Below, piece by piece: positions 44,261 through 52,935 of a DNA stretch of 64,000 nucleotides. The stretch comes from Nocardioides sp. zg-DK7169. Lineage in GTDB: Bacteria; Actinomycetota; Actinomycetes; Propionibacteriales; Nocardioidaceae. The stretch covers positions 1 to 64,000 of the forward strand of contig NZ_JABJRA010000009.1 in NCBI RefSeq assembly GCF_013155365.1, written 5' to 3'. The notes beneath the pieces are model-generated. The model was not told the origin of the DNA. It searched no databases and saw only the letters and a list, made by a program, of their open reading frames with translations. The stretch's first letter is position 1. Every line of letters begins with the position of its first letter. The position numbers and the translations under genes were made by a program.

Positions 44261-44902
44261 ATGCCTGGCCGGGGCGTGACTCACTCCGAGGACTGGTGGG
44301 CGACCCGTCGCCCCGCCCACGTCCTCCGCTGCACCGCGAGCTTGAAGCGGGACGGCTCGCAGTGTCGCCGCGAGGCGGTGCCGGGCGCCAACGTGTGCAG
44401 CCAGCACGGTGGACTCGCTCCGGCTGTGCAGGCTGCGGCGGCGACCCGCATCCAGATGAGCGTCGAGGACGCGGCCAAGGCGCTGCGCGAGCTGGCGTTC
44501 GATGAGAACGGCGACGCCCGCGTCCGCCTGAAGGCGATCCAGGACCTCCTCGACCGGGGCGGGCTCGCGCCGACGAGCAAGGTGCTGCAGGGCGTCGCCA
44601 CCGACGACCCGATCGAGAAGCTCTTCCGCAACATCCTCTCGGACCCCAACGTGTATGCGCCGCCGAGGCCGGTGCACGTCGAGGCCCTGCCTCCGGCTCG
44701 AGACGAGGCCCAGGAGCGCCTAGACCGCGCCCAGCGGGCGTCGGAGTGGGAGGACCTGATTGGCGTCGCCGACGACTCCGAGGAAGACCTCATTGGGGAC
44801 GTGGTCGACGCCGAGCTGGTCGAGGAACCGGAGGCACCTGTCGTAAGCAGCCGTCCGCCGAAGCACATTCTTCGCGACCTGGAGCGGCTGGACCTGCTGT
44901 GA
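44261..44902 (+). CDS. Phage-type HGG zinc-motif protein, possible small terminase-like
   Basis: A 213-aa protein that starts with the actinophage motif LRCTASLKRDGSQCRRE ... CSQHGG (Cys/Cys/Cys/His, likely zinc), then a helical region (AAKALRELAFDENGDARVRLKAI). Proteins with this start in actinophages lie next to packaging genes and may be small terminase-like DNA-binding proteins. The acidic C-terminus may contact a partner. Its stop overlaps the next start. Confidence 0.5.
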   Translation: MPGRGVTHSEDWWATRRPAHVLRCTASLKRDGSQCRREAVPGANVCSQHGGLAPAVQAAAATRIQMSVEDAAKALRELAFDENGDARVRLKAIQDLLDRGGLAPTSKVLQGVATDDPIEKLFRNILSDPNVYAPPRPVHVEALPPARDEAQERLDRAQRASEWEDLIGVADDSEEDLIGDVVDAELVEEPEAPVVSSRPPKHILRDLERLDLL

Positions 44903-45435
44903 GCGAGTTCGCCGATCTCCGGTCCGGCAAGAAGGCCGACGTGGGCGCGTGGCTGGCCGAGCGCCTCGGGCCGCGCTATGCCTACGACAGCGAAGCGCTG
45001 GACCCTATGAGGACGCACCACGCAGCCAAGGGTGTGTGGAAGTGGAGGTTGTCCTCCGGCGCGCTGCACCGCATCGACACGTCGGTGGTCGTACAGGCGG
45101 TGCGGGCGGAGCTGGACTTCGCCTACTACGCGGCGTTGGACGACACCACCTTCACCGCGAGGGCGGTTGAGCGGCTGTCGTCGGACCGCTTCATCGATGT
45201 TGCGGTTATGCCAGTCCTGCGAAAGCTCCTCGCGCTGCCTGTCGCTCCCAGGCCGGTGCGGCGGCGCAAGCCGAAGGCCATGGTCACGCGTCGTCGTGCA
45301 GCCGCACCGGCGCCGTACCGGCGCAGGCGCTGTGCCGAGTGCGCCCTGGTGAGCAACAGTGGCGGCATAGGCCTGCACCAGAAGAACACCGGCCATACCG
45401 GGTGGGTGGAACTGGACCCGACCTACTCCGGATGA
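44899..45435 (+). CDS. C2H2 zinc-finger protein of unknown function
   Basis: A 178-aa protein. The N-terminal two thirds are helical without a known domain. The end has a basic stretch (RRRKPKAMVTRRR) and a C2H2 finger (CAEC, 12 residues, H, 5 residues, H: CAECALVSNSGGIGLHQKN then TGH). DNA or RNA binding is likely. GTG start overlapping the upstream stop (GTGA). Confidence 0.55.
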   Translation: MSEFADLRSGKKADVGAWLAERLGPRYAYDSEALDPMRTHHAAKGVWKWRLSSGALHRIDTSVVVQAVRAELDFAYYAALDDTTFTARAVERLSSDRFIDVAVMPVLRKLLALPVAPRPVRRRKPKAMVTRRRAAAPAPYRRRRCAECALVSNSGGIGLHQKNTGHTGWVELDPTYSG

Positions 45436-45489
45436 CCCACTCGCAGGTTTCCATGAACGAGTGTCGGTGGTCTTTTGTACCGTCCTCAC

Positions 45490-46347
45490 GTGACGACGGC
45501 TGAGTGGGCGCCCTTCGGGCTGAGCGACGACGAGACCTCGCAGTACAGAGTCCTGGCCGACGGGGTGCCACAGAAGCTCCGGGAGCCGCTGATCGCCTGG
45601 CTTCGGCCCGCCCTGGCATCGAGTGATTACCCTTACTGGGTGATCACTGCCCGGACGCGCGAACTGGAGATGCGGACCGAGGTGCGTATGGGGCTGGCGG
45701 AGCAGTCCCACTTGGATTGGAAGGCGTACACCGAGCTACTGCGAAAAATGCCGCCCGAGAAGTTGCTGCGCGTGGTCGATGCCGTGCTCTCCTCCGGCTG
45801 GTACGGCATACGCGTTGACGAGCTAAACAAGACCCTCACCCTGGCCAAGTCCAAGTGGATGGTGGGTGAGCGAATGGGTAAGCCGGGGCTCGTCGCGCGT
45901 GAGCCCGAGGGTGTCCAGGACATGGTCGAGGACACGATCAAGAACTCCGGCACGGCGGGCCAGATTCTCGCCCGCGCCTGGGGCAAAGTGCACGCCCTTG
46001 AGCCCGACAACCCCGGCGCGTACGCCGACGCCGTCCGCGCCGTCGAAGCAGCGGCCAAGCCCCTCGTCGAGCCAGACAATGACGAGGCCACGCTAGGCAG
46101 CATGGCCGGTGTGATGCGGAACCATGGGGACTGGCGGCTTCCCCTTCGCGAACACCAGCACGCGCCGACCGGCCAGATGATGGTCGCCATGATGCGGTCC
46201 CTATACCGGGGACACGTAGACCGCCACGGTCGCGACGACTACAGGGACGTCACGCACGAGGAGGCGCGGGCCGGTGTCGCTCTCGCAGCGACCCTCGTCT
46301 CTTGGTTCGCGCTCGGCGTCGTGCAGCGGCGCCCCGAGGTCGACTAA
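45490..46347 (+). CDS. Possible abortive-infection (Abi_C/HEPN-like) protein
   Basis: A 285-aa protein, the last gene before the right junction. The N-terminal half is unknown. The C-terminal part resembles Abi_C/HEPN domains: a helical region, then SLYRGHVDRHGRDD and an EEARAGVALAATLVSWFA helix, with an Rx5H spacing (RSLYRGH) like HEPN RNases. A GTG at 45490 is chosen; a TTG at 45475 is possible. Base composition is less GC-rich than the capsid genes, and it has its own promoter-like gap, which fits cargo. Family call is tentative. Confidence 0.4.
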   Translation: MTTAEWAPFGLSDDETSQYRVLADGVPQKLREPLIAWLRPALASSDYPYWVITARTRELEMRTEVRMGLAEQSHLDWKAYTELLRKMPPEKLLRVVDAVLSSGWYGIRVDELNKTLTLAKSKWMVGERMGKPGLVAREPEGVQDMVEDTIKNSGTAGQILARAWGKVHALEPDNPGAYADAVRAVEAAAKPLVEPDNDEATLGSMAGVMRNHGDWRLPLREHQHAPTGQMMVAMMRSLYRGHVDRHGRDDYRDVTHEEARAGVALAATLVSWFALGVVQRRPEVD

Positions 46348-47018
46348 ACAACTGGAAACCTACCGGCCTGCGTGCCACCGGCCACCATGACGTTCAGCCC
46401 GGCCCGCACCGACGCCTCCAGGAACGCCGCCGCCCGCGGTGTCACGCTGCCCAGCTCGACGAGGTCGGCGACCCGGGCCGCGCGCAGCACGAACTTGCGG
46501 ATGTTGACGGCCGAGAACCCGCGGCTGATCCCCTCCAGGACCACGTGCAGACGATGCCCCTCGGGCAGCATCGCGTCGACGAACGGCTGGCTCAGGTCGA
46601 GGCGCCGACCGCTCGACTTCAACATGCGCTCGACCAGCTCGGTCACCTGCGCCGCACTCAGCATCAGGTTGGTCAGCTCGTGGCGCCCACGCCGCGCGAC
46701 GAACACGCGGGAGGGGTCGTTGATCCAGATCTCCTCGACCTCGGGATCATCGAGGAACTCCTGCAACGGCCCGAACCCCGCGACCCGGGCCACCAGCTCC
46801 CCGACCACGACCTCCACGTCCGGCACCGGCTCCACCCGCCCGGTCAGGCTCTGCTCGTCGTGCGCGCGGACCACGCCCTCGGCGATCCGGCGTACGACAC
46901 CCGCGTCGCGCTGCGGGTCCACACCCTCGCGCCGGACCAGGTCCCGCACCCGCTCGTCGAGCAGGTCGACCAGCACGCTGCGCGTGTGGGTGTGCCGGCT
47001 CGACGTCGTCATCGCCAT
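46344..47018 (-). pseudogene. cpaF: CpaF/TadA pilus ATPase, N-terminal half (cut in Walker A)
   Basis: 224 codons: the first about 217 are CpaF sequence (VEEIWINDPSRVFVARRG, FVDAMLPEGHRLHVVLEG, FSAVNIRKFVLRA, LNVMVAGGTQAG), and the last few (RFPVV and stop) come from element DNA. The normal sequence should run GGTQAGKTT; the element enters between Gln and the GKTT. Without the P-loop the product cannot bind ATP. The rest of the gene, with its start at 47018 at the head of the tad operon, appears intact. 47019-47157 holds the probable operon promoter. Confidence 0.92.
46363..46373. other. Right attachment junction (att core) of the element
   Basis: Core ccggcctgcgt; the mate is at 34461-34471. 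Right of it the sequence is cpaF N-half. The stop codon of the Abi-like gene lies 16 bp to the left. Confidence 0.75.
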
Positions 47019-47157
47019 GGTGGCCCCGTCCCGAGTGGACTCGTGGCGCCCGACCGTAGGCGAGCCAGCGACCCGCGGCCAGCCCCTCTACCCAGATCTG
47101 TGGACAACGAGTCCGCCGCCCGGGTGCCGGGCCGCTCGACGACCGGGGATCAGCGAC

Positions 47158-47589
47158 TCACTGCTCGTCCTCGACGTCCTCGTCGGCCTCGTCGCCTTGG
47201 AACCCGAGCAGCCAGTGCAGGCCGTAGCGGTCGATGACCTCGCCGTCGAAGTCTCCCCACCCCCGCGCCTCGAGCTCCGCGACCACCCGGCCGCCCTCGG
47301 ACAGCCGGGCGAACCACTCGCGCAGCACGCGCGGCTCGGCGGCGCCGAGCAGCGAGAGCATCAGCCCCTCGGTCCGCAGCGGCGGCTCTTCGGCCCCGGC
47401 GTCGGCGCCGAAGAGCGCCACCGGCCCGTCGCGCAGCACGCCGTGGGCGACCGCCTCGGCGGGGCCGTCCACGCGCCCGAAGTCGGCGTAGGTGCGCACC
47501 TGGACCCCGCAGCCGAAGACGTCGCCGTAGAACGTCAACGCCTCGCGCGCCGTGCCGGGGAAGTGGATGTAGGGCGTGGGATGTGTCAT
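47158..47589 (-). CDS. VOC-superfamily (PhnB/glyoxalase-like) protein
   Basis: A 143-aa protein from the ATG at 47589 (HPTPYIHFPGTAREALTFYGDVFG), the start of PhnB-like members. It ends with DRYGLHWLLGF and an acidic tail. VOC proteins use a paired beta-alpha-beta fold, often with a metal; the substrate is unknown. Its start overlaps the upstream membrane-protein gene (ATGA). A GTG at 47598 is an alternative start. Confidence 0.8.
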   Translation of the reverse strand: MTHPTPYIHFPGTAREALTFYGDVFGCGVQVRTYADFGRVDGPAEAVAHGVLRDGPVALFGADAGAEEPPLRTEGLMLSLLGAAEPRVLREWFARLSEGGRVVAELEARGWGDFDGEVIDRYGLHWLLGFQGDEADEDVEDEQ

Positions 47590-48023
47590 GGCGCACACGC
47601 TAGGCGCTGGCGCCGTCGGTGTCGGTAGGCCAGCAACGGGGTCCCGCCGGCGACCAGCAGCCCGAGCACCCCGGTCCCCAGCTCCACCCAGCGGGCGTCG
47701 CCCTGCGCGAAGGCCCGTTCCGGGTGCGCGGACTCATACGAGACCTCGATCGGCTGGCCCGGGTGCGCCGCCCGGCACCGGCGCCGGCCGAGGTCGAGAC
47801 GGTAGGTCTTCCCCTCCACGACGTACTCGATGACCCGGGAGCAGGGAGAGTCGACGACCTGCCCGGTCACCGTGCGGTCGGGACGCGGAGCGGTCGCATA
47901 GCCGTGGATCCCCCAGGCAGCGAACGCGCCGCCGAGAACGATCCCCAACAGCGAGATGACGATCGGGTCGTGCCGTCTCAGACGCCGCTTGCGCCTGTCA
48001 GGTTCCGTGCTGACCACCGTCAC
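47586..48023 (-). CDS. Small membrane protein, DUF3592-like
   Basis: A 145-aa protein with a basic N-terminus and two transmembrane helices (about 22-42 and 110-130) flanking an outer domain with two Cys (SPCSRVIEYVVEGKTYRLDL, RRRCRAAHPGQPIEVSY), the pattern of DUF3592 proteins. Starts at the GTG at 48023. Coupled to the VOC gene. Confidence 0.6.
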   Translation of the reverse strand: MTVVSTEPDRRKRRLRRHDPIVISLLGIVLGGAFAAWGIHGYATAPRPDRTVTGQVVDSPCSRVIEYVVEGKTYRLDLGRRRCRAAHPGQPIEVSYESAHPERAFAQGDARWVELGTGVLGLLVAGGTPLLAYRHRRRQRLACAP

Positions 48024-48102
48024 TCACTCCCTTGCGCAGACCCGGGCCAGGCCAACCTAGCCGGAGGGGTCGGGCGGGCGTCCGCCTGTGCGGATGCCGG
48101 CG

Positions 48103-49448
48103 TCAGTCCGGGTCGACCGCTGTCGGCAAGGGCACGTCGACGTCGAGCATCCGCTCCTCCCGGGGCTTCATCCAGTAGAGGACGATCGCGATCAGCGCGG
48201 CCGGCACGATTCCCGAGGTCATCAGCGCGGCGACGTTCTCGGGCAGCTGTTCGGCGATCTCGGGACGCCAGGCGAACCCCTGCCCCACGACGACGGAGAC
48301 GGCGATGATGATCAGGTCGTTCTGCGTCAGCGGCCGAGTGGTCAGCAACGTGATGCCGGCGGCCAGCACCATTCCGAACATCATCACCCCGGCGCCCCCG
48401 ATGACCGGCGCGGGGATGATCGCGATCACCATCGCGAGCTTCGGCACGAACCCGGCCACGACGAGGAACAGCGCCCCGATGGTGACCACGAACCGGCTCA
48501 TGACCCCGGTGAAGGCGACGAGCCCGACGTTCTGGGAGAACGACGTGTTCGGCAGCGCGCTGAACAGCGCAGCGAGCGAGGTGCCCACGCCGTCGCCCAT
48601 GAGGCCGCCCTTCATCTCGCGAGTCGTCGGCTCGCGCTGGTCACCGGCCTTGGTGAGCGCGGAGATGTCGCCGACCGTCTCGATCGAGGTCGCCACCGCC
48701 ATCGCACCCATCGCGATGAGGGCAGCGCTGGGGAACTCCAGCCCGAAGTGCAGCGGCTGCGGTGCGGCCAGCCACGGCGCGTCGGCCACGCGGTCCCAGT
48801 CGAGCATCCCGAGCGACGCGGTCAGCAGGTAGCCGAACACCAGGCCGAGGAGGACGGCCGCAGCGGCCATGAACCCCCTTCCGAACCGGTAGATCAGCAG
48901 GATCGAGACGAGGACCGCGGTCGCCACGCCGAGGTTGCGCAGGGAGCCGAGGTCCTCGGAGCCGGCCCCACCCGCGAAGAGCAGGATGCCGGTGGGGATG
49001 AGCCCGATGCCGATGACGAGCACGACCACGCCGGCGACCAGCGGCGGGAAGAGGTGCCGGATCCGGGTGAAGAACATCCCGAAGAGGAACTGGACGCCGC
49101 CGGCGAAGAGCGCACCGCCGAACACGGCACCGAGGCCGCACTCCTGCGCCAGGGGCACGGACACGACCAGGAAGCCGAAGTGGTGCCCTGGACGATCGGC
49201 AACCGGGCGCCCACCGGCCCGATGCCGATCGTCTGGATGAGCGTCGCCAGTCCCGCGACCAGCAGCGCCATCTGGACCAGGAACGCGGTGTCCTCGGCGC
49301 TGGAGCCGATCGCCGCGGCCAGGATGACCGGGATGGTGACGTTGCTGGCCATCATGACCATGACGTGCTGCAGGCCCAGCGGCACGGCCGTCCTGAGCGG
49401 TGGTCGGTCGTCGAGACCGTAACGAGGGCTGTCGGGGGTCGAGCTCAT
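48103..49448 (-). pseudogene. NCS2 purine/xanthine permease, frameshifted
   Basis: The N-terminal part (from the ATG at 49448: VPLGLQHVMVMMASNVTIP, RLPIVQGTT) and the C-terminal part (FGFLVVSVPLAQECGLGAVFGG to the end) are in different frames. The shift is at about 49180, where one base appears to be missing in the conserved QGTxFxFL region. Otherwise the protein has the length (about 448 codons) and helices of nucleobase:cation symporter-2 carriers. It may be a real inactivation or a single base-call error. Confidence 0.75.
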
Positions 49449-49450
49449 CC

Positions 49451-49676
49451 GCTGCGCCTCGACGGGCACGACCAGTCCCACGTGGACCTCGACGACCCGA
49501 CCCTGCTGACCAACGACTACGTACGCCGCATCGGCGACGTGCTCGACGCGTGCGCGCAGCGGGATCAAGGTGCGCCCGGTGGACGGCCGCACGGGGCTGG
49601 CGGCGCTGCGCGAGGACAGCGCCGACGTGGTCGTCGTCGACGCGTACGCCGAGGGGCGGGTACCCGGCGACCACCT
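49451..49676 (+). pseudogene. Truncated copy of the spermidine-synthase-like gene
   Basis: Two blocks, 49451-49557 and 49558-49676, match 51596-51702 and 51861-51977 very closely; 158 bp between them are missing. The deletion ends share short gcgc microhomology. The copy starts 3 bp from the permease start codon, so it fills the permease's upstream region. It has lost both ends of the gene. Confidence 0.85.
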
Positions 49677-49877
49677 CGCCGCGCGGGGCCCCAGGCACCC
49701 GGCTCGACGCGCCCTGGTCGACCGGAACTGACCTGCCCGCCCGGGCCCGTCGTCGCCCGCCGGCTCGTCGGCCGGGGAGTCGAGGCCCTCGATCAACCGG
49801 ACACCGACCAGAACGCGTTGCACTTTATTGGTGACTCGGCTCACATCCGGGCCTGATCCTGGCTAGCGTGCCCAAGC

Positions 49878-51497
49878 ATGAAGTTCAACCTGGCCTCCGT
49901 GTTCGAGACCGTCGCCGACGCCGTGCCCGAGCGGGTCGCCCTCACCTACGAGGGTCGCGACCTGACCTACGCCGAGTTCGACCGCGAGGCCACCCAGGTC
50001 GGCCACCTCTTCGCGGCGCACGGCGTCGCGCCGGGTGAGCACGTCGCGATCTTCCTCAAGAACTGCGTCGAGCACGTCACCTCGATGGTGGGCCTGCTCA
50101 AGATCCGCGCGGTGCCGATCAACGTGAACTACCGCTACACCGCCGCGGAGCTGGAGTACCTCTTCACCAACTCCGACAGCGTCGCCGTCGTCGTCGAGGA
50201 GCCCGCCCACCAGCGTGTGCTCGCCTCGATCCTCGACCGCCTCCCTCAGCTCCGCACCGTGTACGTCGCCGGGCAGCCCGACGCGGCGCTCGTGTCCGCG
50301 GCCGGCGAGCGCGGCGTCGCGCTCGTCGACCTCGCCGGCTGGCGCGACCAGCCGGCCGAGCGGGACTTCGCCGAGCGCACCGGGGACGAGCACTACATCC
50401 TCTACACCGGCGGGACCACGGGCTACCCGAAGGGCGTCGTGTGGACCCACGACGACCTCTTCCACAAGCCGCTCTCGGGCGGCAACCCCTACGGCGACGC
50501 GCACCCCGACCTCGCGGCCGTCGCAGCGGCCGCCCAGGCGATGCCGCCGATCTCGTTCCTCATCGCGGCCCCGCTGATGCACGGCGCGGCGTCGTACGCG
50601 ATGTTCTTCTACTTCATCTTCGGCGGCCGGCTGGTCATGCTCCGTGACTTCGACCCGGCGAGGATCGTCGACGGCATCGCGCACGACGGCCTGCAGAGCC
50701 TGCTCATCGTCGGCGACGCGATGGGCATGCCGCTGGCCGATGAGATGGAGCGCCGCCAGGACGAGGTCGACTACTCCGCGCTGTTCATGATCACCTCCGG
50801 CGGGGCGATCTGGTCCCAGGCGTGCCGCGACCGGTTCAAGGCGCTCGCCCCCGGCGCGATGCAGCGCGACAACTTCGGTGCCTCGGAGTCGGGCAACGAC
50901 GGCGAGATCACGCTGGACGAGCGGGGCAACCTGCGGGTGCCGGCCACCGACCAGATGCTCGTCGTCGACGACACGCTCGCCGAGGTGCCCGCCGGGCCCG
51001 AGAACGTCGGCCTCATCGCCCGCCTCGGACCGGTCCCCCAGGGCTACTACAAGGACGAGGAGAAGACCGCCCGCACGTTCCGCACCCTGCCCGACGGGCG
51101 GCGCTGCTCGGTGCTGGGCGACATGGGCTACCGCGACCACGACGGCTCGATCGTCTTCCTCGGCCGCGGCTCGCAGTGCATCAACACCGGTGGGGAGAAG
51201 GTCTACGTCGAGGAGGTCGAGAACGTCCTCCACGGCCATCCCGACATCGCCGACGTCCTCGTCGTCGCCGTCCCCGACGAGCGGCTCGGCGAGCGGGTGG
51301 CCGCCGTCGTCTCCCCGCGGGAGGGCCGCGAGCCGCAGCTCGAGGACGTCCAGCGCCACGCGCGCGAGTCGCTGGCCGGCTACAAGGTCCCCCGCGACCT
51401 GGTCGTCGTCCCCGAGGTCAAGCGCACCCCCGCCGGCAAGGCCGACTACCGCTGGGCCAAGGCGGTCGCGAGCGAGCACGCCCCCACCCCCGCCTGA
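49878..51497 (+). CDS. Acyl-CoA synthetase (AMP-forming)
   Basis: A 539-aa adenylate-forming ligase. The P-loop-like motif is YTGGTTGYPKGVVW, followed by the A5-type GASESG, the hinge region YRDHDGSIVFLGRG (A8) and the catalytic Lys in TPAGKADYRW (A10). Activates a fatty or other carboxylic acid to its CoA ester; the substrate is unknown. A promoter-like TTGCAC and AT-rich stretch lie at 49816-49835. 49680-49877 contains no other gene. Confidence 0.88.
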   Translation: MKFNLASVFETVADAVPERVALTYEGRDLTYAEFDREATQVGHLFAAHGVAPGEHVAIFLKNCVEHVTSMVGLLKIRAVPINVNYRYTAAELEYLFTNSDSVAVVVEEPAHQRVLASILDRLPQLRTVYVAGQPDAALVSAAGERGVALVDLAGWRDQPAERDFAERTGDEHYILYTGGTTGYPKGVVWTHDDLFHKPLSGGNPYGDAHPDLAAVAAAAQAMPPISFLIAAPLMHGAASYAMFFYFIFGGRLVMLRDFDPARIVDGIAHDGLQSLLIVGDAMGMPLADEMERRQDEVDYSALFMITSGGAIWSQACRDRFKALAPGAMQRDNFGASESGNDGEITLDERGNLRVPATDQMLVVDDTLAEVPAGPENVGLIARLGPVPQGYYKDEEKTARTFRTLPDGRRCSVLGDMGYRDHDGSIVFLGRGSQCINTGGEKVYVEEVENVLHGHPDIADVLVVAVPDERLGERVAAVVSPREGREPQLEDVQRHARESLAGYKVPRDLVVVPEVKRTPAGKADYRWAKAVASEHAPTPA

Positions 51498-51542
51498 CGC
51501 CTCGCGGGGCGCGCGGCCGGGCGCCGCTGCGAGGATAGGCCC

Positions 51543-52331
51543 GTGGACACCGGGACCCTCGAGATCGTGCCGACCGAGCGGGCCGGCGCCTACGTGCTGC
51601 GCCTCGACGGGCACGACCAGTCCCACGTGGACCTCGACGACCCGACCCGGCTGGCCTTCGACTACGTACGCCGCATCGGCGACGTGCTCGACGCGTGCGC
51701 GCCGGCGGGCGAGCCGGTGCGGGTGGTGCACGTGGGCGGGGCGGCGATGACGCTGCCGCGCTACGTCGCCGCGACCCGGCCGCGCTCGGCGCAGATCGTG
51801 CTCGAGCCGGCCACCGAGGTCACCGACCTGGTGCGCGCGGAGCTGCCGCTGCCCCCGCGCAGCGGCATCAAGGTGCGCCCCGTCGACGGCCGTACCGGGC
51901 TCGCCGCGCTGCGCGAGGACAGCGCCGACGTGGTCGTCGTCGACGCGTACGCCGAGGGGCGGGTGCCCGGGGACCTGGTCACCCGGGAGGCGGCCGCGCT
52001 CGCGGCGCGGGCGCTCGGTGAGCACGGCCTGCTGCTGCTCAACCTCGCCGACCGGGCGCCGTTCGCGTGGACCCGGCGGGTGGTGGCAGCGGTCCGCGAC
52101 AGCCTGCCCCATCTGATGCTCAGCGCCGAGCCGGCCACCCTGCGCGCGCGGCGCGGGGGCAACCTGCTGCTCGTCGCCGCCCGCGGGCCGGTGCCGCTGG
52201 AGGAGCTGACCCGACGCGCGGCGAGCTCGCCGGCGCCGTACCGCGTGCTGGACGCGGGGCAGGTGAGCGACTCCTTCGGCGGCGGCCGGCCGTTCACCGA
52301 CGCCGACACGGAGCCCTCACCCGCCCCCTGA
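51543..52331 (+). CDS. Spermidine-synthase-like SAM-dependent protein
   Basis: A 262-aa protein starting at the GTG at 51543. It has a Rossmann methyltransferase-like core (VRVVHVGGAAMTLPRYVA, SADVVVVDAYAEGRVP), as in actinobacterial spermidine-synthase homologues. Residues that define true polyamine synthases cannot be confirmed by eye, so the activity is open. A decayed duplicate lies at 49451-49676. Confidence 0.7.
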   Translation: MDTGTLEIVPTERAGAYVLRLDGHDQSHVDLDDPTRLAFDYVRRIGDVLDACAPAGEPVRVVHVGGAAMTLPRYVAATRPRSAQIVLEPATEVTDLVRAELPLPPRSGIKVRPVDGRTGLAALREDSADVVVVDAYAEGRVPGDLVTREAAALAARALGEHGLLLLNLADRAPFAWTRRVVAAVRDSLPHLMLSAEPATLRARRGGNLLLVAARGPVPLEELTRRAASSPAPYRVLDAGQVSDSFGGGRPFTDADTEPSPAP

Positions 52332-52346
52332 CCCGTCCTGCGCAGG

Positions 52347-52931
52347 TCAGCGGCGCGCGGTGCCCGCGAACCAGGAGTCGGTCCAGATCTTCGTCCGCTC
52401 GACCCGCTTGCCGGTCGAGGGCGCGTGGATGATGCGGCGCTTGCCGTTGTCGAAACCGGTGAAGATGCCGACGTGGTAGACGCTGCCGCCGTTGTGGAAG
52501 AAGACCAGGTCGCCGCGGCGCATCTTGGCGCGCGGGATCCGCTTGGCCCACCCGGCCTGGGCCGAGGAGGTCCGCGGGATGCCGGTGAACCCCGCCTTGC
52601 GGAAGGAGAAGCTGGTCAGGCCGGAGCAGTCGAACGCGTCGGGCCCGGTGGCGCCGTAGCGGTAGCGGTCGCCGATCTGGTTGCGAGCGACGGAGATCGC
52701 CTTGCCGATGCGGCGCTCCTGCTTCTTGCGGGCGGCCGGCTGGGCGGTCGGTGCCACGGCCTGGAGCGTCGTGCCGGACCCGGTGGCGGCGTCGGCGGAC
52801 GGCGCGGGGGCGACGCCGATCAGGGTGACGGCGAGGGCGCCGGCGCCGAGGACACGGGCGCCGAGCCGGGTGCCGCGGCTCAGCGAGCCGGCGAGGAACC
52901 TGCGGGCAGGGGTGGGGGTGGTGGGGTGCAT
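52347..52931 (-). CDS. Secreted NlpC/P60 peptidoglycan hydrolase
   Basis: A 194-aa exported protein: signal region 1-50 (long basic start, then LGAGALAVTLIG to PSADA) and a C-terminal NlpC/P60 domain. Catalytic Cys is in FDCSGLTSFSF, His in YHVGIFTG, third residue His in RIIHAPS. Cuts cell-wall peptides. The ATG at 52931 is chosen because the upstream in-frame region belongs to a riboswitch-like leader. Confidence 0.87.
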   Translation of the reverse strand: MHPTTPTPARRFLAGSLSRGTRLGARVLGAGALAVTLIGVAPAPSADAATGSGTTLQAVAPTAQPAARKKQERRIGKAISVARNQIGDRYRYGATGPDAFDCSGLTSFSFRKAGFTGIPRTSSAQAGWAKRIPRAKMRRGDLVFFHNGGSVYHVGIFTGFDNGKRRIIHAPSTGKRVERTKIWTDSWFAGTARR

Positions 52932-52935
52932 GGTT

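Larger units (their letters stand above)
34466..46368. mobile_element. 11.9-kb integrative element with capsid genes (phage-satellite-like), inserted in cpaF
   Basis: The boundaries follow from the two cpaF halves and the near-identical 11-bp core. Left to right it holds: large serine integrase, membrane protein, two small proteins, primase-polymerase/helicase, repeat-rich origin-like region, second serine recombinase, lipoprotein, major capsid protein, decoration-like protein, zinc-ribbon protein, HGG-motif protein, C2H2 protein, and an Abi/HEPN-like protein. Terminase large subunit, portal, protease, tail, lysis and conjugation (FtsK/TraB) genes are not seen. A defective prophage is the main alternative. 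Confidence 0.85.

Noticed and set aside
34466-46368. Interpretation as an actinomycete integrative conjugative element (AICE)
   Set aside because: It has a primase-like protein and integrase, but no FtsK/TraB-type transfer protein or spread genes; capsid genes are present instead.
34466-46368. Interpretation as a complete prophage
   Set aside because: No portal, large terminase, protease, tail, tape-measure, holin or endolysin gene can be found in 11.9 kb.
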